Below, one piece after another: positions 40,241 to 47,709 of a stretch of 64,000 nucleotides of DNA (within the stretch, counting starts at the first letter, position 1; the number at the start of each line of letters is the position of its first letter). The position numbers and the translations under genes are program-made. The notes below the pieces were generated by a model, which saw only the letters and a list, made by a program, of their open reading frames with translations, did not search any database and was not told the origin of the DNA. Source of the stretch: Vibrio azureus. GTDB lineage: Bacteria > Pseudomonadota > Gammaproteobacteria > Enterobacterales > Vibrionaceae. The stretch lies in the NCBI RefSeq assembly GCF_002849855.1, contig NZ_CP018616.1:1488001-1552000 (forward strand), in the 5' to 3' direction.

Positions 40241-40594
40241 ATGGCTAAATCTGTTTTCGTTCTAGGTATGGATATTACATGGAACTCAGCGCGAGGCGAC
40301 AGCGCACAACTTAATATATCGCGTCCTCTGCGTGAAATTAATGCAGAGAAATTTAAGCGCCGCACCATTGGAGAATCTGGCGATGTCAATCCACAGTGGG
40401 ACCAACCATTAATGATTGACCATGAATATGCACTACTTCTTGAACGTACGGGCGCTTTAGTTCCTCGTCGTGAGTATGAATTGCGCTTAGAGATAAACCC
40501 AGAAGATCCTTTGTCGGGTGCAGTAGTGACTGAGTTAATCCCAGTCGATGCTGAAATCAAAAAGCACTTCGAAGTATCAATGAAGGGTAAATAA
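40241..40594 (+). CDS. DUF1293 phage protein, predicted ssDNA-binding protein
   Basis: This 117-aa protein belongs to the DUF1293 group of Vibrio filamentous phages (similar to Vpf117 of Vf33). Its place directly after rep and before the coat genes corresponds to gene V of Ff phages, which coats newly made single strands. It lies 4 bp after rep and overlaps the next gene by one base. Confidence 0.75.
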   Translation: MAKSVFVLGMDITWNSARGDSAQLNISRPLREINAEKFKRRTIGESGDVNPQWDQPLMIDHEYALLLERTGALVPRREYELRLEINPEDPLSGAVVTELIPVDAEIKKHFEVSMKGK

Positions 40595-40839
40595 TGACCG
40601 TTTCAGTTTGCGCTCAAGTTCTCACCAATGGCACGGTCACAGCCTTGCCCTATGAGCCTCTTGATAACTGCTCTTTTGTTCTAGTCAGCCGTGATGAACT
40701 GGAACAAATGAACCATAACGCAAACTTAAGCTTTGATATTGACGCAGCATTTTTCGCTGAAATCACAGGTTATGTGCTGCTCTCTTTCGTGTCTGGCCAT
40801 GTGCTAGGCCGAATCCTTAAAGGGCTTGGTAAAGCCTAA
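40594..40839 (+). CDS. Small filamentous phage protein (Vpf81-like)
   Basis: This 81-aa protein has one C-terminal hydrophobic helix (about 55-78: FAEITGYVLLSFVSGHVLGRIL). It overlaps the DUF1293 gene by one base (TAATG). It matches by position and size the small gene before the major coat gene in Vf12/Vf33-type phages. It may be a minor coat protein. Confidence 0.7.
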   Translation: MTVSVCAQVLTNGTVTALPYEPLDNCSFVLVSRDELEQMNHNANLSFDIDAAFFAEITGYVLLSFVSGHVLGRILKGLGKA

Positions 40840-40867
40840 ACCTTAAATATAAATGGAGAACAATCCT

Positions 40868-41110
40868 ATGAATACTAACAACACAGTTAAACAATTCGGC
40901 TTTAAAAAATTGGGTACTAAAGCAGTGGCGCTAACAGGTGCGCTTATCTCTGGCGCGGCCCTTGCCGATGACTCTGGTAATGTATCCAATGCTATCAATG
41001 GCGCGGTGTCTTCAGGTCAAGGCAACTACACCTTAGTTGTGGTTGGTCTGCTGGGTATGGCTGCTATCGGCTTCGGTCTGCGCATGATCATGACTTCTAT
41101 GCGTTCATAA
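40868..41110 (+). CDS. Major coat protein (pVIII type)
   Basis: This 80-aa precursor has a signal segment ending near GAALA (residues about 30-35), an acidic start of the mature form (DDSGNVSNAING), one membrane helix (YTLVVVGLLGMAAIGFGLRM) and a short tail. It is inserted in the inner membrane and assembled onto phage DNA. The ATG at 40868 was preferred; it gives the signal sequence directly. It overlaps the next small gene by one base. Confidence 0.85.
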   Translation: MNTNNTVKQFGFKKLGTKAVALTGALISGAALADDSGNVSNAINGAVSSGQGNYTLVVVGLLGMAAIGFGLRMIMTSMRS

Positions 41111-41208
41111 TGCAGGAGACACTGACCGCCATTCTGACACTGCTGTTTGCTCTTGCTCATGTCGGGGCATTCATCAGCGGTATCAAATCTGGAATCAACG
41201 CCTCCTAG
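41110..41208 (+). CDS. Minor coat-like 32-aa membrane peptide (pVII/pIX type)
   Basis: ATG at 41110 overlaps the stop of the major coat gene (TAATG). The 32-residue product MQETLTAILTLLFALAHVG and following residues form one hydrophobic helix. Ff pVII and pIX are 33 and 32 residues long. Its stop codon lies inside the stem-loop of the following terminator. Confidence 0.75.
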   Translation: MQETLTAILTLLFALAHVGAFISGIKSGINAS

Positions 41209-41221
41209 TGAGGCGTTTTTT
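41197..41221 (+). terminator. Central terminator of the phage coat genes
   Basis: AACGCCTC (41197-41204) pairs with GAGGCGTT (41210-41217) and is followed by T6. It lies between the coat genes and the pIII gene, as in Ff phages, and should keep expression of the coat proteins high over the downstream genes. Confidence 0.85.
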
Positions 41222-41237
41222 ATTGGGTTGATTTCTT

Positions 41238-42872
41238 ATGAGTATCAAACACATCCTCACACTTTCTTTGTCTATGTTGTGTATTTTCAGCGTTGAGGCT
41301 GAAGACTATTATAGAATCAAATCAGGTGGCTATAATGGCCCAGCGGCTTTTGAATGCAGTGGTTTGCGCGTTGGTTCTATTATTCCTAGTACCTATTCTG
41401 TTGACTTGGGTAATAAGCAAGTTGGTAGGAGAACTTGTAAAAGCGCCACTTTGAACATGGGAGAAGTCACCGTTCGTTTTCTGAATCACCGTGGTAAGGA
41501 TTATGTAGGCAAGTTGTATACAACAAAGTTAGAACCTTGCCCCTCTGGTACTAAACGCAATCCTGAATCGGGCCAATGTGAAGAACTACCGGAATCTTAC
41601 TGTGAGCGGCCCGAAGTTCTGGAAGAAATGCAACGCTTCAGAGATTCGTGCGCGGCCAAAGGTAACGGCTACACGGCGGAAATCTCTTGCAGCGATGCAA
41701 CCAGTAGCCTGACAACCTATTGCGCCCCTCCACCGGATGCATGTTTACCGGGTACTCCAAATTGGCCAGCTTGCCGTGGTGATGACGGCCAGCCATGTGA
41801 CTCATCTTCGGACGATTGGAATGATCGTTTAGGTAAGTGCTGTAATGCATCCAATAACTTTTGTGATGAAGCGCCCCCAACACCCTGCACCATTACAAGC
41901 CCTGATTGGCCTGAATGTGATGGCGATGAACCGCCTAACCCTGACGACTCAGACAACAATGACGACGGTAACGAAACGCCTAATCCTGATGATGGCAATA
42001 GCGATAATAATGACGGCTCTGGCGGTGGTAATTCTGGCTCTGGCAATAACGGCTCAGGTAATGGCAGTTCTGGCGGTGGTAGTTCAACGCCTCCGCCAGT
42101 AGAAGATAACCAAGATGTGAATAACTCGGTTAAGGCTCTTAACGCAGATATGAACCGACAGCTAACCAGCATCAACAACGATATGAATCGCAATCATGGT
42201 GAGTCACTCACAGCCCTTGAAGAACTTAAAAACTCCAATAAACAAGCCATCGATAAATATACGACAGATGTGACCAACGCCATCAACGCGAACGGCAATC
42301 AAGTCACCAATGCACTTAACGCTAATGCATCGAGTATCAGGAACGCCATTAACGGCTCAACCAGCGCTATCAATGGCACAACTAATGCGATTAATAACCA
42401 AACAGGCAAAATCGAAGGTGGGTTAACCAGTGTTAAAGACGGCCTTGGCGAATTGGGCCAGCAAGTCGGTGATGCTATTACCAGCCTTGAAGGAACCAAT
42501 GAGCAAGGCTTTTCTGATGTGATTGACGCAATAAAAGAACTTGGCGAAGGTGAAATATTTCTGCCTGAAGGTGATCAACCTGTGAATCTTCTCGATGACT
42601 CCACTTACAACGATTTAAACCAAGAAATCACAAACTTAAAGGGTGATATACGTTCTGAGCTTCAAGCGATAAAAGACTACTTCACCTTTTACAAAGACTT
42701 AGAAGATGGTGCCTTTAATCCGCATGACCTTACCCTTGTTTGGCAAACCTACTACGTCAAAGCAGAAAATATGGTGTTTAGGACTTTGCGAGATAACGCG
42801 CACATCATCGCGGCTGTAGTGCTGTTTATGTTTGGTCTTGCTGGCATACGTGAAATTTTGAGGGCTTTCTAA
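41238..42872 (+). CDS. Adsorption/minor coat protein (pIII-like)
   Basis: This 544-aa protein has a signal peptide (residues 1-21, ending VEAED), a cysteine-rich N-terminal domain (about 22-230), a low-complexity linker of G, S, N, D and P (about 230-290), a helical asparagine-rich repeat region (about 295-430) and a C-terminal anchor (AHIIAAVVLFMFGLAGI). That is the layout of pIII, which binds host pilus and TolA. It overlaps the pVI gene by one base. The linker length may vary between strains. Confidence 0.85.
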   Translation: MSIKHILTLSLSMLCIFSVEAEDYYRIKSGGYNGPAAFECSGLRVGSIIPSTYSVDLGNKQVGRRTCKSATLNMGEVTVRFLNHRGKDYVGKLYTTKLEPCPSGTKRNPESGQCEELPESYCERPEVLEEMQRFRDSCAAKGNGYTAEISCSDATSSLTTYCAPPPDACLPGTPNWPACRGDDGQPCDSSSDDWNDRLGKCCNASNNFCDEAPPTPCTITSPDWPECDGDEPPNPDDSDNNDDGNETPNPDDGNSDNNDGSGGGNSGSGNNGSGNGSSGGGSSTPPPVEDNQDVNNSVKALNADMNRQLTSINNDMNRNHGESLTALEELKNSNKQAIDKYTTDVTNAINANGNQVTNALNANASSIRNAINGSTSAINGTTNAINNQTGKIEGGLTSVKDGLGELGQQVGDAITSLEGTNEQGFSDVIDAIKELGEGEIFLPEGDQPVNLLDDSTYNDLNQEITNLKGDIRSELQAIKDYFTFYKDLEDGAFNPHDLTLVWQTYYVKAENMVFRTLRDNAHIIAAVVLFMFGLAGIREILRAF

Positions 42873-43204
42873 TGATGGAATTTTTCGAATACATAGCTAA
42901 CGTTTGGGCAACCATTATTAACTACTTTGAGAACATAGGCTACTTTGCTGCACAGTTCTTTATTTGGGTCGAAGCGTTGTGGATTAAGATGAAATTGACC
43001 GCTCAGCTTTACATGCTGCGTACGTCCTTTCTTGTAGCAAAAACTCTTCTAGAAGATATTGGTTTCGCCACCTTGTTTACTGAACTCTTCAACCAACTGC
43101 CTTTAGAGGTCAAGTATTGGGCGCACTTATTCAAGGTTCCTGAAGGTATCTCTCTCTATGTGAACTGTTTCACTACTGCAATAGTGATAAGGATGTCTCG
43201 ATAA
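42872..43204 (+). CDS. Minor coat protein (pVI-like)
   Basis: This 110-aa protein has hydrophobic segments at about 12-40 and 88-105. It lies between pIII and Zot with one-base overlaps on both sides, the position of gene VI in Ff phages and Vpf104 in Vf33. Confidence 0.75.
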   Translation: MMEFFEYIANVWATIINYFENIGYFAAQFFIWVEALWIKMKLTAQLYMLRTSFLVAKTLLEDIGFATLFTELFNQLPLEVKYWAHLFKVPEGISLYVNCFTTAIVIRMSR

Positions 43205-44622
43205 TGGCGATTACAATTAGAACGGGCGGCAATGGCTCCTACAAAAGTGCTTACACGGCTTGGTTTTCTATTCTTCCGGCATTAAAAGCGGGTCGTGTGG
43301 TTGTCACTAATATTGAAGGTATGGAGCCTTTGCACCTCATTGAGGAGCGTTTAAATATCCAGTTCCCCTCCTCGACTAAGCTTATACGCATCTTCTCACG
43401 CTCTGAGGTTGGCATTGACCTATGGCAACATTTCTTTTGTTGGTGCCCTTTAAATGCCTTGATTGTGGTTGATGAGTGTCAGGATATCTTTTCTAAAAAC
43501 ATTGGCTTTGATGGCCGCAAGATAAAACACCGACCTTTAGAGGAGTTCTTACCACATTTGCCAGATTGGTATTCCGAGTTCTTCCATTCTCGACACGTTC
43601 CCGTCGATATGACCACATTGAAAGAATCTGAAGTGGATGATTTAGGATGTGCGGAGTATGACGGCCAAGGAAAGATCATCTATCCGCTCACTTACAATGA
43701 AGGCTTTATGCGTCATCGTAAGTACAATTGGGATATCGAATTGCTCTCTCCAGATTGGCAGCAGATAGACAGCTCAATCAAAGCCTGTGCTGAGCAAGCT
43801 TTCTTCCATAAGAACCGTGACAAAATGTTCTTTGCCAAGCGTAAGCCTTATATCTATCAGCACCCTGTTAACGTCACTAAGCCAGTGATACCTGCTAAAA
43901 AAGATGCTGGCCTCTTCACTCAGAAAATACCGCTTGAAGCACACCTGCTTTACAAATCAACCGGAACGGGAGCCATCACCAAATCAGGCGGCTTGAATCC
44001 TCTGTTTAGCTCTCCCAAGTTCTTATTCACTCTGTTAACCATCATTGCCTGTGTGGGGTACTTTTGCTATGCCGCTTTTAATCTTCTTACTGAAAATGAA
44101 AGTTCGCTTTCAACAAATGAACCTCAAACGTCGGATGATAGCCAAGCTGTTCAAGCTGTTCCGGTTTCCAGCTCTAAAGAAGATCATCAAGGCGATCATG
44201 ATTTATCTGGCCGTGGGGATAGTCATTCGGCTCATCAGCAAAGCCGCCCTGCTTATGTTCCTGTGAAAGAGATCCTTTACTTTGAGGGCTTAGAGTCGGC
44301 TTACTTGTCAGGGTTTCATAGTGCTAAAAAGCACAAGGTAATCAAGGGAAAACGTTATACAAGTCATGAGTTGGATATTGTGATTAATATTTATGCAATC
44401 AATGGCCTATACTCGGTCAACCAAAAGTATTTGGAGGCTATTGGAGTCAAGTTTGAAGTGATTCATGAATGTTTGATGATCTTAAAACAGGACGACCGGA
44501 AAAGCTTACTTACTTGTGAGCCTTCCCGACCTGACGGCCAAACTGAGGCAGTTGAGGCTGACTTTGCGCAAATCGAAAAACAGCGTACTCAGTCGATGAC
44601 TGATAATTCTTATTTGTTGTAA
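43204..44622 (+). CDS. zot: Zonular occludens toxin-like protein (pI assembly ATPase)
   Basis: This 472-aa protein has a Walker A motif GGNGSYKS (8-15), a Walker B-like VVDECQD near 90, a membrane helix (about 271-293) and a periplasmic C-terminal region. It belongs to the Zot/pI family that drives phage assembly and export. In V. cholerae CTX phage the C-terminal part acts on tight junctions; whether this one does cannot be told. It overlaps the pVI gene by one base. Confidence 0.88.
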   Translation: MAITIRTGGNGSYKSAYTAWFSILPALKAGRVVVTNIEGMEPLHLIEERLNIQFPSSTKLIRIFSRSEVGIDLWQHFFCWCPLNALIVVDECQDIFSKNIGFDGRKIKHRPLEEFLPHLPDWYSEFFHSRHVPVDMTTLKESEVDDLGCAEYDGQGKIIYPLTYNEGFMRHRKYNWDIELLSPDWQQIDSSIKACAEQAFFHKNRDKMFFAKRKPYIYQHPVNVTKPVIPAKKDAGLFTQKIPLEAHLLYKSTGTGAITKSGGLNPLFSSPKFLFTLLTIIACVGYFCYAAFNLLTENESSLSTNEPQTSDDSQAVQAVPVSSSKEDHQGDHDLSGRGDSHSAHQQSRPAYVPVKEILYFEGLESAYLSGFHSAKKHKVIKGKRYTSHELDIVINIYAINGLYSVNQKYLEAIGVKFEVIHECLMILKQDDRKSLLTCEPSRPDGQTEAVEADFAQIEKQRTQSMTDNSYLL

Positions 44623-44638
44623 TGGAGGAAATAAATTG

Positions 44639-44755
44639 ATGGATGATCTTGAATGGGTAAGTACAGCTTATGAAATCATACTTGGTTGTTATTTGGTGGT
44701 ACTGGTTGGCGGGTTCGTTAGCCTACGCAGTGAGCGATACAAGCGCGAAAGATAA
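44639..44755 (+). CDS. 38-aa membrane peptide after zot
   Basis: ATG at 44639 follows GGAGG (44624-44628 region) and encodes MDDLEWVSTAYEIILGCYLVV and a basic tail (SERYKRER). One membrane helix with an acidic N-terminus resembles minor coat or holin-like phage peptides. Function unknown. Confidence 0.6.
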   Translation: MDDLEWVSTAYEIILGCYLVVLVGGFVSLRSERYKRER

Positions 44756-45578
44756 GCGGCCATTCATCAATCGGCACGGCCAAGGCCGTAGCCGATTGTA
44801 AAGCCGAACCCTACCAAGCATACCAGCAACCACCTAACCTAAACTTGTGCACCCAACTCACCACACAGGCCCGACAGGGATAAGCGAAGCGAGACACGCC
44901 AGAACTCAAAACGCTGACAGGCTTTAAAGCTACTGCACACCAGAGAACGTAACATCCAGTGACCAAGCGTTGCCGAACTTCAAGCGAATGCCTATCCTCA
45001 AATTGCGTGCGACACATAACCAGCAAGCGCCTAACCTCCCTCGCATCCTATAGAATAACCCTTGCAGAGACTCACAACACCAAAGGGGCTAAAAGCAACA
45101 GCAACCCACTGAACTTTCCACAACTGCAATCAAAAATCGAACCGGTATTCATCCAGAACTTGAGGTTTTGCTATCACAGTCTGTCCAGGACAAATCAAAT
45201 TTAAGGGATATAGATGGCACTTGCTTTAGAGTTCTTTTGATGGCTTCAACGACTGAGCGAGTCGCGAGACTGAGCAGCGAGCGCAGGAGGCGAAGCCAAC
45301 CCCCGTCCTGTATTACGGGGGTAAATTCCACCATTCTTCAGTGATTCTGGTTTTTACTACTAGTATTTTAAAGTCAAATATCTATCTCTTTCTGCTCTTT
45401 ATTCTAAAATGCTTTAAATCATGAACGGTTCATTCTTATATTAAAAATTTTTATTGTTATGATTGAAAAAATCTATTGATAATATTTATTTGTTGTTTTG
45501 ACAATTTATTTTGTTTGATAATCATACAATTAAATGCAATTATTAAATTAAATGCAATTATTAAATTAAATTTCTGAT
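44756..45578 (+). other. Long non-coding phage region with hairpins (origin/packaging candidate)
   Basis: This 823-bp stretch has no convincing gene. The 45241-45322 part is strongly structured: TGGCTTC (45241-45247) pairs with GAAGCCA (45292-45298), CGACT with AGTCG nested inside (45250-45264), followed by ACCCCCGT/ACGGGGGT (45299-45306 with 45315-45322). Filamentous phages place origin and packaging hairpins in such an intergenic region. The rightmost 200 bp are very AT-rich and adjoin the PIN gene. Two open frames (44811-45026 minus and 44959-45204 plus) lack signs of being genes. Confidence 0.5.
45528..45572. repeat. 18-bp tandem repeats at the PIN gene start
   Basis: AATTAAATGCAATTATTA occurs twice end to end (45528-45545 and 45546-45563), with a 9-bp partial third copy (45564-45572). 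The ATG of the PIN-domain gene is at 45579, so the repeats form its 5' leader. No Shine-Dalgarno sequence is visible. Confidence 0.85.
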
Positions 45579-46928
45579 ATGAAAAATTCTTTTAAAGGTT
45601 TTTATAATGTTGAAGACAGTGTTCTAATAGACTTATGGAAAAGTGAACATACATTATTTGTCTTCGATACAAATGTATTACTCAACATATATAGTTATGC
45701 TGATCAAACTCAGAGCGATTTTTTCAAGATTCTTAATGCTATAGACGACAAAATATGGATTCCATTTCATGTTGGTTTAGAATATCAAAGGCGTAGATTA
45801 GAAGTTATAAAGTCTCAAAAAGAAACTTTTAAAAACATTAACTCCTACTTAGATAAGATTATCAAGGTCTTCAAGAATGACTTTGAGAGCTTGGCTCTAC
45901 ATAGCCGATTTCCATCTCTATCTAAAGATACAGACTTATTGAAGTCAGAAATAGAGCAATCAATATCTAGATATAAAACCATTGTATCTGAATTAAACTC
46001 TAATCAAGCCTGTGTTAGATCACATGATAAAATCAGGTCTAAATTAAATGATTTATTTCATGATAGAGTCGGTAATGCTCCATTGGATCAAACTTGGTTG
46101 GATAATTTATATAATGAAGGAAATACACGTTATAGTTTAAAAATCCCACCGGGCTTCTGTGATCTTAAGAAAGCAGATAATAAAAACACAGAGTCATTTA
46201 CCTATAATGGTCTGCTATACCAAAGCAAGTATGGAGATTTAATCCTTTGGAAGCAGTTACTTGAAAGATCCAAAGATCCTAGTATCAAAAACGTAATATT
46301 TATTACAGATGATAAAAAATCAGATTGGTGGTTTTCTATTAATTCTAATGGCCTTAAAGAAGTTGGTCCATTAGCTGAACTCCAAGCTGAAATATATAGA
46401 GAAAGTGAAATTGAAAATTTTCACATGTATAATTCCTCATCTTTCTTACAAGATGGAAAACAAAACTTAAATATAAATGTCGAAGATAGTTCAATCGATG
46501 ATATCAACGATCACAATAAAAACAATAGAACAGTTTTAAAAAATAACTTTAGCGATAGTTTACATTCTCATGCTTTTATGTCTTATGATAAACCTGATTA
46601 TCTTAAGGAAGTTGAAGAACTTATAAAAAACAATTTAGATAATTCTGATGAATACAATCCTTTTTCATCCGTTCACTCTAACCGTTCACTTAAATCTTTA
46701 GGTGAAATCGATGAAACTGTGAATGGTGCTTTTGATTATGACCCACTTGAAGATAATATATTCATAAACCAAGAGGATATTTCAAATAAAATAAATGAAA
46801 GGAAAATTAGAATGCTTAGAATGTATTTAAATAATCATAAAAATATTAATTTTTCATCTCTTTCCGAAAGGAATAAAAATGATTTATTGTATTCTTTAAA
46901 ATTATTACTAAAAAAACACAATGATTGA
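45579..46928 (+). CDS. PIN_8-type nuclease domain protein (prophage cargo)
   Basis: This 449-aa protein has a PIN-like domain (PIN_8/DUF4935 type) in residues about 24-275. The acidic residues fit a PIN active site: D30 in FVFDTNVLLN, E68 in VGLEYQRRR, D220 in KYGDLILWKQ and D244/D245 in FITDDKKSDWW. A helical insertion (70-165) follows the second motif. The C-terminal 170 residues are rich in N, D, S and K with no domain I know. PIN domains cleave RNA. The gene is more AT-rich than its neighbours and does not belong to the phage core, so it is probably acquired cargo. A role in defence or superinfection exclusion is inference. Confidence 0.78.
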   Translation: MKNSFKGFYNVEDSVLIDLWKSEHTLFVFDTNVLLNIYSYADQTQSDFFKILNAIDDKIWIPFHVGLEYQRRRLEVIKSQKETFKNINSYLDKIIKVFKNDFESLALHSRFPSLSKDTDLLKSEIEQSISRYKTIVSELNSNQACVRSHDKIRSKLNDLFHDRVGNAPLDQTWLDNLYNEGNTRYSLKIPPGFCDLKKADNKNTESFTYNGLLYQSKYGDLILWKQLLERSKDPSIKNVIFITDDKKSDWWFSINSNGLKEVGPLAELQAEIYRESEIENFHMYNSSSFLQDGKQNLNINVEDSSIDDINDHNKNNRTVLKNNFSDSLHSHAFMSYDKPDYLKEVEELIKNNLDNSDEYNPFSSVHSNRSLKSLGEIDETVNGAFDYDPLEDNIFINQEDISNKINERKIRMLRMYLNNHKNINFSSLSERNKNDLLYSLKLLLKKHND

Positions 46929-46971
46929 AATGAATTATTTCAATTTTAAATATTATATTACATTATAAAAG

Positions 46972-46994
46972 TAAGGCTCCATATAGGAGCCTTA
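46972..46994. terminator. Hairpin between PIN gene and DUF3653 gene
   Basis: TAAGGCTCC (46972-46980) pairs with GGAGCCTTA (46986-46994) around ATATA. It sits between convergent genes and could end both. Confidence 0.65.
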
Positions 46995-47001
46995 TTCAAG
47001 T

Positions 47002-47352
47002 CTAAATCAACTCTTTTAGTGCCCTAGCATACTTGATCACCTTGTGACTTACCCTTCTGTCATTCTCGGCTCCAAGTTCTAGCAGTGCCACACCCAATAA
47101 TATTTGATGCGGTGTGACCAATTGGCCTGTTGGAAGTTCTAGGCGGTCGTTCCTCATTGTGAACTGTTGCCATTCATTACTGATGCCTAACTCTTTTGAC
47201 CTCTTCATTCTCATTAGGCGTTTACACTCTGGGGGGATCGGTTTTCCCTTATCCCAAAGCTTGACTGTTCTTACACTCTTGAAACAAAGCTCTGCTGTCT
47301 CTTCGATGCTTAAACCGCATACCAATTCACGAAAAAACAAGTTATTACTCAT
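47002..47352 (-). CDS. DUF3653 phage regulator
   Basis: This 116-aa protein has a helix-turn-helix-like segment (about 13-40: LSIEETAELCFKSVRTVKLWDKGKPIPPECKR), similar to DUF3653 proteins of Vibrio filamentous phages. It is transcribed against the phage core, usual for a regulator. The ATG at 47352 has GAGAGG upstream; an in-frame extension to 47418 looks non-coding. A decayed copy of the same gene lies 110 bp upstream. Confidence 0.75.
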   Translation of the reverse strand: MSNNLFFRELVCGLSIEETAELCFKSVRTVKLWDKGKPIPPECKRLMRMKRSKELGISNEWQQFTMRNDRLELPTGQLVTPHQILLGVALLELGAENDRRVSHKVIKYARALKELI

Positions 47353-47464
47353 TGCGTGATACCTCTCAGGTTTGCTAGCCATATCAATAACATAACATAA
47401 AACTGTGATATGCAACAAGGTAAACCGAGTGGGGTCGTTTTTGGCCCAAATTGATCATGTATGT

Positions 47465-47609
47465 TTGACTTATTACCAATTCGCACTTTGATAGATGGCT
47501 TTTTCCTCTCTAAAAGTTTGACTAAAATCACACTTTTGTAACAAAGTTTTACTGCATTTTTGAACCTTAAACAGTAAGCTCCTTTACTTAAAAATATGCT
47601 TTTACCCAT
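47465..47609 (-). pseudogene. Decayed second copy of the DUF3653 gene
   Basis: Read leftward, the frame contains SIFLSKGAYCLRFKNAV, then KLCYKSVILVKLLERKKP, which aligns with FFRELVCGLSIEETAELCFKSVRTVKLWDKGKP of the intact gene. Only the N-terminal half is present. It suggests replacement or recombination of regulator modules within the phage. Confidence 0.6.
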
Positions 47610-47676
47610 TCCAACACGCCCCATTATCATTATTGTAATAAGAGCAGCTTTTCAATTTATTAACATATGCAACAAG

Positions 47677-47705
47677 ATTTAACATAAGGCGCCATAATAC
47701 GCACC
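47677..47705 (-). other. Right Xer attachment site of the prophage (attR)
   Basis: On the plus strand it has the XerD arm ATTTAACATAA, the 7-bp centre GGCGCCA and the XerC arm TAATACGCACC. The arms equal those of the dif at 37638 but the centre differs in length and sequence, so this copy carries the phage-derived centre. Confidence 0.9.
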
Positions 47706-47709
47706 GAAT

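Larger units (their letters stand above)
37638..47705. mobile_element. Filamentous prophage (Vf33/f237-like, Zot-encoding) integrated at dif
   Basis: About 10.1 kb lie between two Xer sites with identical arms: a 6-bp centre on the left and a 7-bp centre (GGCGCCA) on the right. That is the result expected when XerC joins a phage attP to dif. Contents in order: DUF3693 repressor candidate (minus), operator array, accessory protein, Rep, ssDNA-binding protein, coat proteins, pIII, pVI, Zot, small membrane protein, structured non-coding region, PIN_8 cargo gene and DUF3653 regulator (minus). The core morphogenesis set looks intact. No integrase gene is present, as such phages use host XerCD. Confidence 0.92.

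Noticed and set aside
42002..42102. Open frames opposite the pIII glycine linker
   Set aside because: They come from the biased codon use of the G/S/N/D-rich linker.
44811..45204. Open frames on both strands in the phage non-coding region
   Set aside because: No ribosome binding sites and unusual composition, with overlap of structured DNA; they look like chance frames.
44756..45240. Integron attC-like sites
   Set aside because: Words such as CGCCTAAC appear, but no paired inverted core sites with the attC spacing were found.
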